A DNA stretch of 64,000 bases from Pseudopyrenochaeta lycopersici (lineage: Eukaryota; Ascomycota; Dothideomycetes; Pleosporales; Pseudopyrenochaetaceae). Positions 1 through 10,637 of this stretch are shown piece by piece (the first letter of the stretch is position 1; the number at the start of each line of letters is the position of its first letter). The notes under the pieces are model-generated. The model did no database searches, had not been told where the DNA came from, and worked only from the letters and a program-made list of their open reading frames with translations. The stretch lies in contig NHZP01000003.1 in the NCBI GenBank assembly GCA_003313425.1, forward strand, positions 930,001 through 994,000, in the 5' to 3' direction. The position numbers were made by a program, and so were the translations under genes.

Positions 1-247
1 AGCGATCGCGACCGTGCCCGTCCTCCCACTCTTCTCTGCCGTCATCGACGTAACCCTCACCGTTGTCGTCGACAATGAAGTCGTCCTGGTCCAGTCTGCT
101 TCGCACAATCTTTTTGTATCCGTCTTCGTCAACCTCGTCGTACAATTGCTCTTCTTCCTCGACTTGGTATGTAGAAATGCGCGTCGTGCCAGCGGCGCGG
201 TTCGCTTTCAGTTCGGCCAATCTGGCCCGATTTGCTGCACGAGACAT
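1..247 (-). CDS. POL1: DNA polymerase alpha catalytic subunit, N-terminal part (cut by window edge)
   Basis: Reading leftward from the ATG at 247, the frame is open to the window edge (82 codons). It begins [20 protein letters not shown], then runs into acidic stretches with [20 protein letters not shown] and [20 protein letters not shown]. This is the characteristic N-terminal region of the fungal catalytic subunit of DNA polymerase alpha-primase, which starts leading strands and Okazaki fragments in the nucleus. The polymerase and exonuclease-like domains lie outside the window. The gene is divergent from the oligoribonuclease gene; the 245-bp gap holds an ACGCGT element. Identification rests on recognition of this N-terminal block and not on catalytic motifs. 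Confidence 0.88.
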   Translation of the reverse strand, partial: MSRAANRARLAELKANRAAGTTRISTYQVEEEEQLYDEVDEDGYKKIVRSRLDQDDFIVDDNGEGYVDDGREEWEDGHGRDR

Positions 248-370
248 GGTGTATTATGTTCTAAAAGGTAGTTGAGCAAGAAACATAGAAGAAGAATCGG
301 GCGGAGGTGTTGTCACAAGCGTGCGTGGACGGTGTGTCAATTGCCAATTAAGCACGACACGCGCTATTGC

Positions 371-383
371 ACGCGTCGCGCGA
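371..383. promoter_or_regulatory. MCB-like ACGCGT element in the POL1/REX2 divergent promoter
   Basis: ACGCGT occupies 371-376 and overlaps the palindrome TCGCGCGA at 376-383; a further ACGCGC lies just upstream, near 358-363. In yeasts ACGCGT is the MluI cell-cycle box bound by MBF (Mbp1/Swi6), which switches on replication genes including POL1 at G1/S. The site is about 124 bp from the POL1 start. Its role here is inferred from motif and position. Confidence 0.5.
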
Positions 384-492
384 CTTCTCTACTAATTAAG
401 CTCGCGCTAGCGTACCACTGGCCACATCCAACGCCGAATCCCTCCATCCTTCACCATTATGTCATCACCAACACGCAACACCTACCGGAATA

Positions 493-1109
493 ATGGCATC
501 AGTATCGAAAGCTCCCCTGGTCTGGATAGACTGTGAGGTATTCACGACCTCCTGCACGCCGCGGATTTTAGTTGATCAAAGTAGATGACAGGACTAGACA
601 CCGACACCGACACTATCATGTCTCTTGCAGCATTCGTCACCGATGCAGACCTCAAAATCCTTGACGAAGAGGGCTATGAAGCCATCATTCATCACAGCAA
701 AGAAGAACTTGACCGCATGGGCGAGTGGTGCACTAGGCACCATGGCCAATCTGGACTAACGCAATCTTGTATCGACTCCCCCACAACTGCGGAAGAAGCC
801 GCAGAAGGTCTACTGCAGTATATCAAGAAATATGTGCCGGAACGGCGTACTGGTCTCCTTGCCGGAAATTCTGTGCATGCTGACAAGTCATTTCTTGTCA
901 AGCCACCGTACAAAGCAGTTACCGACCACCTGCATTATCGGATTCTGGACGTCAGTAGTATCAAAGAGGCCGCAAGACGATGGGCACCCAAAGATGTCCT
1001 GAAGAGAATACCGAGGAAGCAGATGCTACATGAGGCGCGAGCAGATATACTAGAGAGCATTGAGGAAGCAAGGTTCTATCGCGAGGTGTTCTTTCTGAAG
1101 CCAAACTAA
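493..1109 (+). CDS. REX2: Oligoribonuclease (DEDDh 3'-5' exoribonuclease)
   Basis: Exons 493-537 and 585-1109, with a 47-nt GT-AG intron (538-584); 189 residues, the usual length of the Orn/REXO2 family. The enzyme degrades very short RNA oligomers to mononucleotides, commonly in mitochondria and cytosol. The splice joins MASVSKAPLVWIDCE to MTGLD, rebuilding the ExoI motif DCEMTGL (D13, E15). The ExoII block follows as NSVHADKSFLVKPPY, and the C-terminal HEARADILESIEE carries the ExoIII His and Asp. The unspliced reading frame begins only at 585 and lacks the first catalytic Asp-Glu pair, so the small first exon is required. Confidence 0.9.
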
Positions 1110-1876
1110 TTTAGAAACGCCAATAGCAAATCATCCGCGAGCTGCATCGGAACTGATTCACTGAAGCACACATATCATGCCGCTCGCAAGTACTCTAGTA
1201 AATGACCCAGTGCCTTCTGCCTTTGGACCTTACCCAAATACCGGCGGCAGTCTTTCCCTTGTTCAGGGGGCAAGGTTTACAGTTGCAGACCATGTGGCTG
1301 TACGCTAGGACCTTGTTGCGAGCATTTTCTTCATCTAGGCAGACTTGCTATTCGCGTTTGTTGATGAGCCTCTACCTCTTCTTTCTTCGTCAAGGTCATG
1401 GCCTTCAAGCCGTGTTCGATACGACGCACTGCTCTAATCGTCCAAGATGCGCGTATTAGCGGAAGGGAAGCCAATTTCCTCTATCATCAATTGTGTGGTA
1501 GTCAGTAATCCGGGGAAAAATCATGTATCGTAGTTCACAGACTCACAGAAGGCCCGTTTGAAGAAGTCCATGGTGGCTATTCGTATTGTTCCTTCGCACT
1601 GGGCTGTCCTTGGATTCGCGTTCCTCAGCGCTCGTATTGTTGGAAAACATGCTGATCAAGCCAGATACTGTATTACCCAAATCCGGCTCCTGGCGACTAT
1701 TTGGAGTATATCTGCTCTCACGGGGTTAGTAATGATTCTAGCATACCACATTATCACCGCTAGACATCGAGCGAGCAAACATGGCCAGTTTTCATGCATA
1801 CATAGTACCAAAAATCATGGGACTGTCGACAAAACTGTAAGCATACTTATATAGCTTTAATTAGGTGGTTGCCACC
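1110..1876. other. Intergenic, no supported gene
   Basis: Gap between the 3' ends of the oligoribonuclease and the convergent monooxygenase gene. Short open frames exist (from an ATG at 1177 for 43 codons, and around 1560-1854), but none has a recognisable domain or convincing splice partners. I see no repeats. Confidence 0.5.
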
Positions 1877-3557
1877 CTATATGAAGTGTGCACTATCCTT
1901 ATCACATCTCTCTACGACAAACCAACCCTCTTCCTCAATAGAATCATCATCCTTTCCAGGCTCAGGGTACTTTTTGAGGTGATCGTACGCCCATCTTGCC
2001 TTTCCATCCAGCACAGGTGGGGCCCGTCCCTTTCCTTCAAGCAATGGCAAGCCACTAAACTCATAAAGATATCGAAACCAGTCCATTGTCTCGCCATTAT
2101 CCCACAAGATGGTGTGAAAATTTCGGTGCTCACTCTTGACGAGCGCTACTCTTTCTGATTCCCACTCTTTCATCCTTGTGGTAGAAGGCAGAGATTTTGC
2201 GTTTCTACCAGAGAAGAGGCGAGCGAGTGCAACGGCCTGATATTCGAAGGATCGGAACGTAAGGACACGAGGGATTCCAACAATTGCTAAGCTATCGGGG
2301 AATTTGCTTGAGAACGTGTGCTGGTAGAAGTCTACTAGTCTGTTCTCATGGTAATCGAAGAGAGTGCATCCGTTCGCCTTTGCATTCCAAAATGGAAATG
2401 ATGGCTTGTACCCTGTACAGTATATAACCGCATCGATGTTGTCAAGAACGCTATCATCTTCGAAGATGATCTCGCCAGTCGAAGAGTCGTATTCCCGAAT
2501 AATGGGCTTCCACGCCACACCTTCTGGAGCGTCTCTACCGTCCCATCGCGAGCGAGATCTTCGAGATTGGTAGACCGCTCCTTTTAACTTACCCGATTGG
2601 ACTAACTGCGTAGTAACATCGTGTCCAGAAGCTGAGTTCCCAATAACAAGAACTCTCTTGTCAGCATACTCTTCAGCGACTCTATAAGCCTTCGAATGGT
2701 TGACACGTCCTGGAAATCTATTCATGAAATCTTCTAGGCCCTTGACGTATGGTATCTACCACCAATCATATTAATATGTTGCGAATTTCCACGTGAATCA
2801 CACTTACAAAAGGAACCGAGTAATGGCCATTAGCAAGTATTACAGCGTCAAATTGTTCTTCCCACCAAACATCTAACCCTTTAATAGGATCATGTCGCCG
2901 CAGGGCCAAATTCCACCCTTGACTATGTGGTAGTCGACTGATGTCCTCAACAGTAGTATTCAAGACGAGAAATTGATCTATCTGGTGAGATGCAAAGTAG
3001 TTTTGAATATACTGCTTGGGAATCCAGTGAGGCGCAAATGGACCATATGGGAATCGCTCATCCGAGAATGACATGATAATATCCGGCACGTTCGTTCTTC
3101 AGCAGTATGAGCATTGTATTCAAGGGAAGGTGTGGAAAAGACATGTTTAGACTCACGTGAGCTCAGCGTAAATAGGCGTCGTATCGTAGCGCTGCTGCAA
3201 TGAAGGTGTGGTATTAGCAGGAAGATTTTGCGGTATTTTCAACGGCGGGTCAATATCAGGAGGTATTTTGCCAGGCTGAAGTTGTATTGGCATTCCAGGG
3301 TTCGCATCGTAGATCCTGTTCTTCTTAATTACATTCTTGATCGTATCTTGCACATGGATGGCAGGCACCATGTTCCTCCTGGAACCTCCCGACGTTCAAA
3401 GACTCGGATGGTACCAAATATGTCTTCAGCAGCAAAAGCCGCCGCAGTGGCAGCGCCTTGAGGAACGTGAGTTCATATCGGCCCGAGAACATGATTGATA
3501 TTTACCTGCAGCTCCTGCGCCGATGATTGCTACGGACTTTACTGATGAATTGGACAT
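1877..3557 (-). CDS. Flavin-containing monooxygenase (FMO / dimethylaniline monooxygenase-like)
   Basis: Five exons on the minus strand: 3506-3557, 3369-3456, 3157-3315, 2808-3096 and 1877-2755; all introns are GT-AG and 49-60 nt; 488 residues. FAD- and NADPH-dependent monooxygenases of this family oxygenate N- or S-containing substrates or act as Baeyer-Villiger enzymes. The FAD-binding fingerprint GAGAAG is at residues 13-18, followed by GGTWIYDANPG, itself rebuilt by the second splice. The block FPGRVNHSKAYR corresponds to the FMO signature and VIGNSASGHDV is the NADPH-binding Rossmann motif. CTGYKPSFPF and the C-terminal NGETMDW are also typical. The start MSNSSVKSVAII puts the Rossmann strand directly at the N-terminus as usual. 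Substrate unknown; no biosynthetic neighbours suggest one. Confidence 0.9.
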
Positions 3558-4770
3558 CGTCTACTTTGATATTCGATATTTGGCTGCCCTTGGTAGCAAA
3601 GCTTACTTCAAATGCATCGCTTTCACCAAGGCGTATGATTGCCGTTGGGACTACACGAATACTGCGGAGAGTCACCGGAAGCGAATTGCGTGCTTCCGTC
3701 GCCTCTTTGCGCGATTCCATACACATTACAGAGATTGCACCTTACCTTTTAGTTATCTTGTATTCGGTCACACATACATTTGAGTCATACAGTATTCTGG
3801 GAAAGTCGTGAAGATAACGCTTGCACGTAGTTTGTGTGTGGATGGCTCTAAGATTTCTATGAGCATCCTGGACATGTAGATGTGCTGTCTGCTCTCTAAG
3901 CTTATCTTCATTCTCACGTGTTTCAATTCGAATATGATCAATACATTCAATCTAAATTTCAGTTGTGCACAGTAGGTAGTTTGAGCTTTCGTTTAGTTAT
4001 GCTTGCAAGAGGTCTGCCCACATCGGAAAAGAAGGTAAGCCCTACGCTGCCTTCTTTTCCCCAAGCCCACATTGTATAGCGCATAAACCCTCGATTCTTG
4101 ACTAGGATTACCGGAAACCTCTTCTGGAGTGGGCGATTAGGGGACAAAATCCCTTCTTTATTGGAAAGGAGTGACGTCAATGGCTTCAGATAGAAGCAGA
4201 AACGGAAAAACCAGCTCTAGATTTCGACAGAAGGTTGGCTGGACAGCTTCCTTCGAAACTTCCCTAAGAACTGTTACGCCAATCGTATTTGTACGTGCTA
4301 TGAAGAGACTTGTGGTCCCTGGTGAAGAAATATCGACGGAAAGAATCGTGCTCTACGTGTCTGAGTGAATATCTTGAGATATTAGTATGCACCAGTAGTG
4401 CATTTCGAGCTTTCGGGACACTTTCCTTTTAATAATGATTAGTTATGTATAGTTCGCGATACTGATACTTATAAATACCGCTTGAGCTTGGAAGATAACG
4501 GTAAATTATGATCTATACACCCAGAAAGATGAGAGGGTTACAGATATGACATCATCCGTAACCATCATTTCTGGTTTTATTGATGAGTATTCAAATCTTC
4601 TCATTCTATCCAAACGAAAATGAATAAGGTAGTGAGGCTCCCAAACGCCAACATGCTGGTGGTGGTGTATCCAGGTCTTTCCCGTGTAATGCATCGCTCC
4701 CAGTGCAACGCCGGCATTCCAATGCGTACAATTATGCATAAACAAGGCTTAACGCAACAAGTATTCAATA
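3558..4770. other. Intergenic, no supported gene
   Basis: Upstream of the monooxygenase and downstream of the OPT transporter (both minus strand), so it should hold the FMO promoter. Short open frames near 3959-4180 (minus) and 4171-4368 (plus) have no recognisable features. Moderately AT-rich and without obvious repeats. Confidence 0.5.
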
Positions 4771-7700
4771 TTACCATGTAGGTGGTCCAAAGGTCCCTCC
4801 TTTTGGGACCGGTTTGTAGGGGCATGCTTGCCAGTCGCAGCCCTGTCTTTGTTAGATTTCGCTCTAAGAACACAATGTAGCATTCAAAGACTTTAACACA
4901 CCTGTTTGTATACCTCGGTGCCCCACCACTTGAACCCACTCATCCATCCAGGGAATACAATTCCGAAGAATATCACGACAACACCAAATGCAAGACCTGA
5001 GTCTAGTGCTGCGCTCAGCATCATGTTGTACTTCTTCCACCATTCTTTCCTACGATTTCTAATTTCGTAATTGAAAATGTAGCACACAATCGCCCAGACC
5101 GAGAAGTTGAGCCCAGTGGCGGGTGGAATCCAGCTCAAGCTACCGAACACAACAGCGAGGTTGACTTTACGTAGGATGGATTTACGGTCTTTGCGTGCAA
5201 AATACCAAAGGATGACCGGTGCTGCTGCGCCAACAAGGAAGGCCCATACGAGGGGTCGATATAGTGCACCAGGGCCGAAGAAGCGTTTTGGTCCAACGAC
5301 GCCCCATAGAATACTGCCGTTGAAGTGGACACGAGCGATGGGGCAGTTAAAGCCATTGATTGCCTGAGGTGTGCAGATACCGGGGATAAAATTTAGCATC
5401 CAATTGAGGACGCCAATTTGAGTAAGACTGGAGATGATCGTGACGGACAGTTGAAGTTTGAACAGGATGCGTGGGGGAATTTTCATGTAATGCCCAAGCT
5501 TGAGATCTGATGCAAACTTCAGACCTTGCGTCGAGGAAATATATCCAAAGGTTGTGAAGACCATGTTTGCAACGGGGCGGCCAGGAAAGATGACACCACA
5601 TATCAGTTGGCAGATGAGATAGATACTGCTTTGCTGATTTGTGATAGCCATGACGATACCGATTGGAATGAAGAGGATCGCGCCGATTCCGAGTGCAAGG
5701 AGTAGGCCATGCCATGGCAGATGGACTGGGTAGTACTCAACGACGAACATGCCGACAGCTGCCATGCTGACACCTGTTACGATGTACCAGAATATTGGTA
5801 CATCATCGTAGCGCCGCATGAGGCGATTATGTACATCTTCAGCATTAAGAAGATCCTCGATCTCTGGTTCTGACGTTGTGCTGGACCTGACTCGATACAT
5901 CGAAGGCGATGCGGGACGGCCATTGCCTTCTGCGTTATTCACAATGGGCTGGTAATCCGCTGCTGCTTCTTTTCGAATCTCGGCCCACGAGCGGCGCCAT
6001 TGCCTCCAAATATCCTTTCCATGCCATAGCCCAGTATGCGAAAGTAAGGCGGTCAGAGCGGCAAATTGAAGCGCGTAACTGAGTACATATGTGATCGGGA
6101 GGTACACCCGACTGTACTCTTTGTACGCTTTTTCGTCAAACACGAAGTCATCTGTCAAAATTTTGCTGACGTCATACTGCTTTCCTTTATTGTCGAAGAC
6201 CATAGCGGAGAGTATGGGCATGTAGGATGAGTACATCACGTTCTTGTAATCTGCATTACGTGAGCATATCATATATATTTGCAGTCCTACAAAAACTTAC
6301 ACATTAGTGGCGCTGCAATCCACATGACGCCTACTAGGCCGCCGAGAATATTCATAGCGGCCCAAAATGGAGTGACGAGAGGGGACCCAATATAAGCAAT
6401 TTGTGCCCAATCGAATGTCAAAGGGAACAAGCCAAGTCCAGATGCAATACCAAACTGCTGAATATCAGTAAAAGGTCATTTCGTAGAATATTGAACGCTT
6501 ACAAGGTTCGCGACAACAACGTTCTTTGGAGCAAACCATGTGATAACACTGAAATAACTCAACGCAGGGAACAGAAGACCAGGTAGGAAGTAGAACGCGA
6601 CAGAGCCTAGGAATATGCGCACGAAGAATTTGCGCGGCGAGATTGTCCAGCCATCAGCTGGCTTATTTTGATCCCTATGCAGCGCGGTGAACATGGCTGT
6701 GGACACCAGAGTGCTCGGCCAGATCATGCCACTGGGTCGAACGAGGTAACGTCTCGTGATGCCGGCAAGCGAATAGCCCAAAATCTGCGTGGAGAGAATG
6801 AGCAGGACCTGGTACATTACTCCAAGATCCTGATGGTAGAACTTAACTTGCTCAACGATGACCTTGATAAACATTAGCATAAGAGATTGATATCGGCAAG
6901 TGCTGTACGGACGTCTGTGGCGAAAGCAAATCCGAAGGACACATTGCTGCTGACGTATACACAACAATGCTCCTTTTCATTCCAGTGACCTTGCGCAAGC
7001 CAGAGCCGTAGCCGACGCTTCCAGGTGGTTTTTGGGTGTGAGGTCTGAGAGCTGTACGAAGTCTTTTGGAGGCAACCGTCGACGAAAGTTTGATCAGGGT
7101 CGTCTGGCCGTTTTAGGAGCTGGTCCCAGAGTAGGCCAAGAGGATGGACGAGTAAAAGGGCAATGATAGGAGTAAGGCTAACGCTAGGGTATCGTAGGGA
7201 AAAAAATAGGTTAGTTGAAGAGCCGGCGATGGAAAACATAATCGACAAGAACCACATGCGCGGAGTGTCAATCGACAGGGAAATATTATCAGTAGCAGCA
7301 ACGGAGGCCCGCACTTGAGCATAGGGTGAGTTGTCTGAAGGATTGCTTTTCACGTCGTGCAGATCTTCTTCGTCGGATTCCTCGTCTTCATCATTACGCG
7401 AGCTGCTGGTCGAAGTTTGTGAGCTATCGAGGAGCGGAGTACCGGCAGTAGAAGGATCCAGACCACTGGCGTTAAATCGTGCTTCGAAACGGCATTCTTC
7501 TTGACCTTCAACCTCGTTACCCAGGGTCGTGCTGCTGCGACTTTCCTCTCTAAACCTTCGTCTTGAAGCAATCGATTTGGTAGGAATAGGCTCGCTCCGT
7601 GTGAAATCTTCGTGGCCATGTTCTGGAGAGAGCGGTTGCTGGCTATTCGCAAGTTTACTCTTTCCTTTCCTCTTTGCCCGTTGTGAGATGTTGGTCACAT

Positions 7701-8159
7701 GATGCTCGTCAGAGTCATCAGGACTCATAGACAGGATTGGCAAGCCTCCATAGGACCCTAAAATACAATCAGCAGAGAATCATGGCGAGGAAATAGCATT
7801 CCTGGGTGTAGTCGTGAATATGCACCTTGCCCAAACTAAGGGGCGATGCAAGGGAGTCGTGCTGAGCACACGTTCTTTAGCTTACCTGTGCCCTGCGCCG
7901 GAGACGATCGCACAAGCAACAGCGGGCGCGACGACATGGCAGTGGGAGGAGCGGACTCGGAGGAACGAAGTGAATGATGTTGCTCGTCATCAGGACTCGT
8001 TTCGGGTGTGGCTACGTTCCTTGCTTTTTCAGGCGGGATGTCATGTAATTCGTAGCTGCCTGCGGAGGAGGAAACGCCACCGTAGCTCGTGTCGCCAAAA
8101 CGTGGGCTAGACGAGGAAGGGACTGGCAAAGACAACTCGCACCCGGCTTCATCAGCCAT
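4771..8159 (-). CDS. Oligopeptide transporter, OPT family
   Basis: Six exons on the minus strand: 7886-8159, 6913-7757, 6503-6862, 6301-6454, 4902-6250 and 4771-4842; about 1017 residues. OPT proteins are proton-coupled plasma-membrane transporters of small peptides, glutathione or related compounds. A hydrophilic N-terminal region rich in Ser and acidic residues (about 270 residues) precedes the first membrane segment at [11 protein letters not shown]. Then come the family's WNEKEH block, [13 protein letters not shown], the KIPPR motif in [13 protein letters not shown], many hydrophobic segments, and the usual tail [16 protein letters not shown]...FGPPTW. The last exon is only 72 nt. The intron ending at 6455 has a tandem CAGCAG acceptor; 6454 is chosen because it gives VVVANLFG without an extra Gln. 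One donor is GTCCGT. The long acidic N-terminus exceeds most family members and may be regulatory. Confidence 0.9.
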
Positions 8160-8699
8160 AAGAATGGATTGGGGGCCGCAGGAGCGCGTGTGCAGGTGCG
8201 CCGGTGTGTCATACCAAAAGGGTTTCGTGCGATGTCGGGTATATCAGACGATCAGATAAATCATAGGGCACGGGCGAGTGTGCCGCATTGTTTCGATGAT
8301 CTGATTAGATAAACTTACGGAATTCGATCTAAAATAGCGGCCTAGAGCGGTGGACTAAGTAAAGACGAGAGTTCTTTAACGTAATGCGGGCTAGATCCGG
8401 TAGCGATGTGGGGATCGCGAAAATTTGGTGACGAGCTCAGGCGGGAGTCGCGCGGCTTGCGCGGGTTCAGCTGGCTGCTCCCGCCGCTGCATATCATCAC
8501 ACTTGTGCATTGCTCTGACCCCTTGACTCTTGGGCCAGCCAAGGAAGTTGTCTGCGTGGCGACCAGGGCTTTCTGACAGCTGCAGCTAATAATTCATGCA
8601 CGATGTGAACATTCAGATTTCGCACTGTTCTACAAGTTTTTATACAGGGCTATCCAGACAATGTGTAGTGACCTCACATCCGTCAGATGCCGCTTTGGT
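8160..8699. other. Intergenic: OPT promoter region
   Basis: Lies upstream of the OPT start and downstream of the BCS1-like stop; both genes are on the minus strand. No gene or repeat is visible, and no specific regulatory site can be argued. Confidence 0.5.
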
Positions 8700-10199
8700 T
8701 TATATATCCACGTGCCCAGGAATGCCCACATGGCTCTCCATCTGCTGTTTGTGACCAGCGGTGAGGCCATCTACCATGCTAATAGCACCCTCGACATCGT
8801 CCTTGTTGTAAAGAAATAATCCCTGCAGTGCTGCCGTACTCACCGAGTCGACAAGGCCCAAGTCTTTGACCCTTGCCATGAACCTCTGCCTCGCTTCGCC
8901 ATTCGGGTCGAACTCGGCGTAAAAGCGGTCCCACAACTGCTCAATCTGATATTCGGTTGCTTCACCGAGACGCACGGTCATGTCGACGCGACCAGGCCGG
9001 ATGAGCGCTTCGTCCAGTCTCTCAACGTGGTTTGTCGTGAGAAATATGATGCGCTCTTCAGCACTAGCCACGCCATCAAGTGCATTGAGCAGCCCTGAAA
9101 ACGTTACGGAAGCGCTCGCAAACCCGTCTGGCCCTGGCGTCTTCCTGTTCATAAACGCAACGTCCACATCTTCTAGCAGCACTACTGTCCGCCGTGGAAC
9201 CTTGGTCAACAGATGGTTTAAGCGATCGTCCGTCAAGCCTCGCTCGCTGACATTCAGGATTGCAATGTTGAAGTCGAGATGACCCGCAACTGCCTGAATG
9301 AAGGAGCTCTTCCCGGTGCCCGGAGGGCCATATAGTAGATAGCCTCTCCTGTAGGGTATTCCACGATCCAGATACCACTTGCGTGATGATATGAATGCCT
9401 CCATGTCTTCCACAATCCTCTCCTTCACGCCACGCTCGAGGACCACAGAGTTCAGGGGACGCTTGCGCTTAGCGTCCCCGAAGGGCTGCCACATTGTACC
9501 CATTGAATTGTATATTACAGTCTTCCCTTCCTGTGACTGCTGGTATATCCGGTGCGCTTCAGCGAAAATGTCCTCGAAAACATCTCGATGGGAGTACAAA
9601 GTTGTGAGGCTAATAGTCTCGAAGGGTACACCATCCTTGACACTCAAGCTGTTTCGTTCTCGCTGCCTATCGACAAGTATAAAGGCGTTCTTGTAGCGTA
9701 GAAAGTGCTTACCGGGTCCTGGCACGAAGGAGAAGTGGGCGGCGTGTGAGGGACCATCTTGTGGTTGGAAAGTCTGCACTTGGAGGTGGTGCATGCGAGG
9801 ATCAATACGATTGAGCACTCTTGCGAGCGCAGTGTTGCGTGCAAGTGGTCTCGTGCCTGCTTGTTGTGCTCTATGGTAGTTGGTCATCCATTGAAGGAGC
9901 CATGGATAAGCGTCGTCATGGCGAGTTATTTCGAGATCGACAAGCATGCGCCGGCGCACGAATGCGGCGCCATGTTGTAGTCCTTTCTGGCCTGTACGCG
10001 CCGCAACTCCTAGCGCTGCGAGACCGAAACCCTTTCACATCTGTGAGCACAACCCAACTCAATAGTCCAGCACCAGGGTTTCTCGTACCGCGGCAAAGAA
10101 AGGATTATCCGTGAGATGCGAATAAAGCGAACCCGAATTCGCACTACTACTGGCGGTGATTTGCTTCGCCAGCTCCCTCTGAGGTGTGTTGGGTTCCAT
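8700..10199 (-). CDS. BCS1: BCS1-type mitochondrial AAA ATPase
   Basis: Two exons, 10089-10199 and 8700-10031, with a 57-nt intron; 480 residues. In yeast, Bcs1 sits in the mitochondrial inner membrane and translocates the folded Rieske iron-sulphur protein during assembly of respiratory complex III. The first exon gives a short N-terminus ending DNPFFAA; the next segment GFGLAALGVAARTGQKG supplies the single membrane anchor. The BCS1 N-domain follows (RRRMLVDLEITRHDDAYPWL). Walker A GPPGTGKSS is at about residues 272-280, Walker B LLEDVD at about 322-327, and the second region of homology includes FLTTNHVERLDEALIRPGRV. Length and domain order fit Bcs1 itself better than the many fungal paralogues, which often have long C-terminal extensions. 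Confidence 0.88.
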
Positions 10200-10637
10200 A
10201 AGCTGAAGAGACACAGTTAAAGAAGTTTGAGATCGCGATGGGCGCTAGTGGGGATCAAAGGTCACTGCGCAGTGTGGGTATGTGACACGGCAAACAGGCC
10301 ATCGGCGCCACAGATGTAGTTTTGAATTGCAGGGTAAAAAGAAAATCCCAGCGGCGAATGGCGCGCAGCTCTGGATTGCACAGCAAGTAGAACATGATTC
10401 TACTGCCGCTGCTGTCAAATGAAACACAGGCCAACTCAATCCGCCATCCAGGGTCGCGTCGCGCGCCTTCCCAGCAACGTGGAGCGCTAGCACTGATTGG
10501 GATTGGGCGTTTCCTGATAGTACTGATAAAACCATCACTACGCCGCAGCCTTCCCAGTTCCTTGGGAAGTAATCCTGAAGCACTTTGCGAAGACGTCTGC
10601 TGTCCTGAATGTTTGCTCACCTTGTCCTATATACGCC
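10200..10637. promoter_or_regulatory. Divergent promoter of BCS1 and the RRM protein, with two CCAAT boxes
   Basis: 438-bp gap between two outward-facing starts. ATTGG occurs at 10496-10500 and again at 10502-10506, so two CCAAT boxes read toward BCS1 on the minus strand, about 300 bp upstream of its start. CCAAT is bound by the fungal HAP/CBF complex, which controls many respiratory genes. The motif is common by chance; its function is inferred. Confidence 0.4.

Noticed and set aside
14..275. Plus-strand frames over the POL1 start
   Set aside because: They are antisense to the recognisable POL1 N-terminus.
1202..1459. 85-codon plus frame after the oligoribonuclease
   Set aside because: No domain; composition typical of noncoding DNA.
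1877..10199. FMO, OPT and BCS1 tandem as a metabolic gene cluster
   Set aside because: No core biosynthetic enzyme or cluster regulator; BCS1 is housekeeping. Same-strand order alone is weak evidence.
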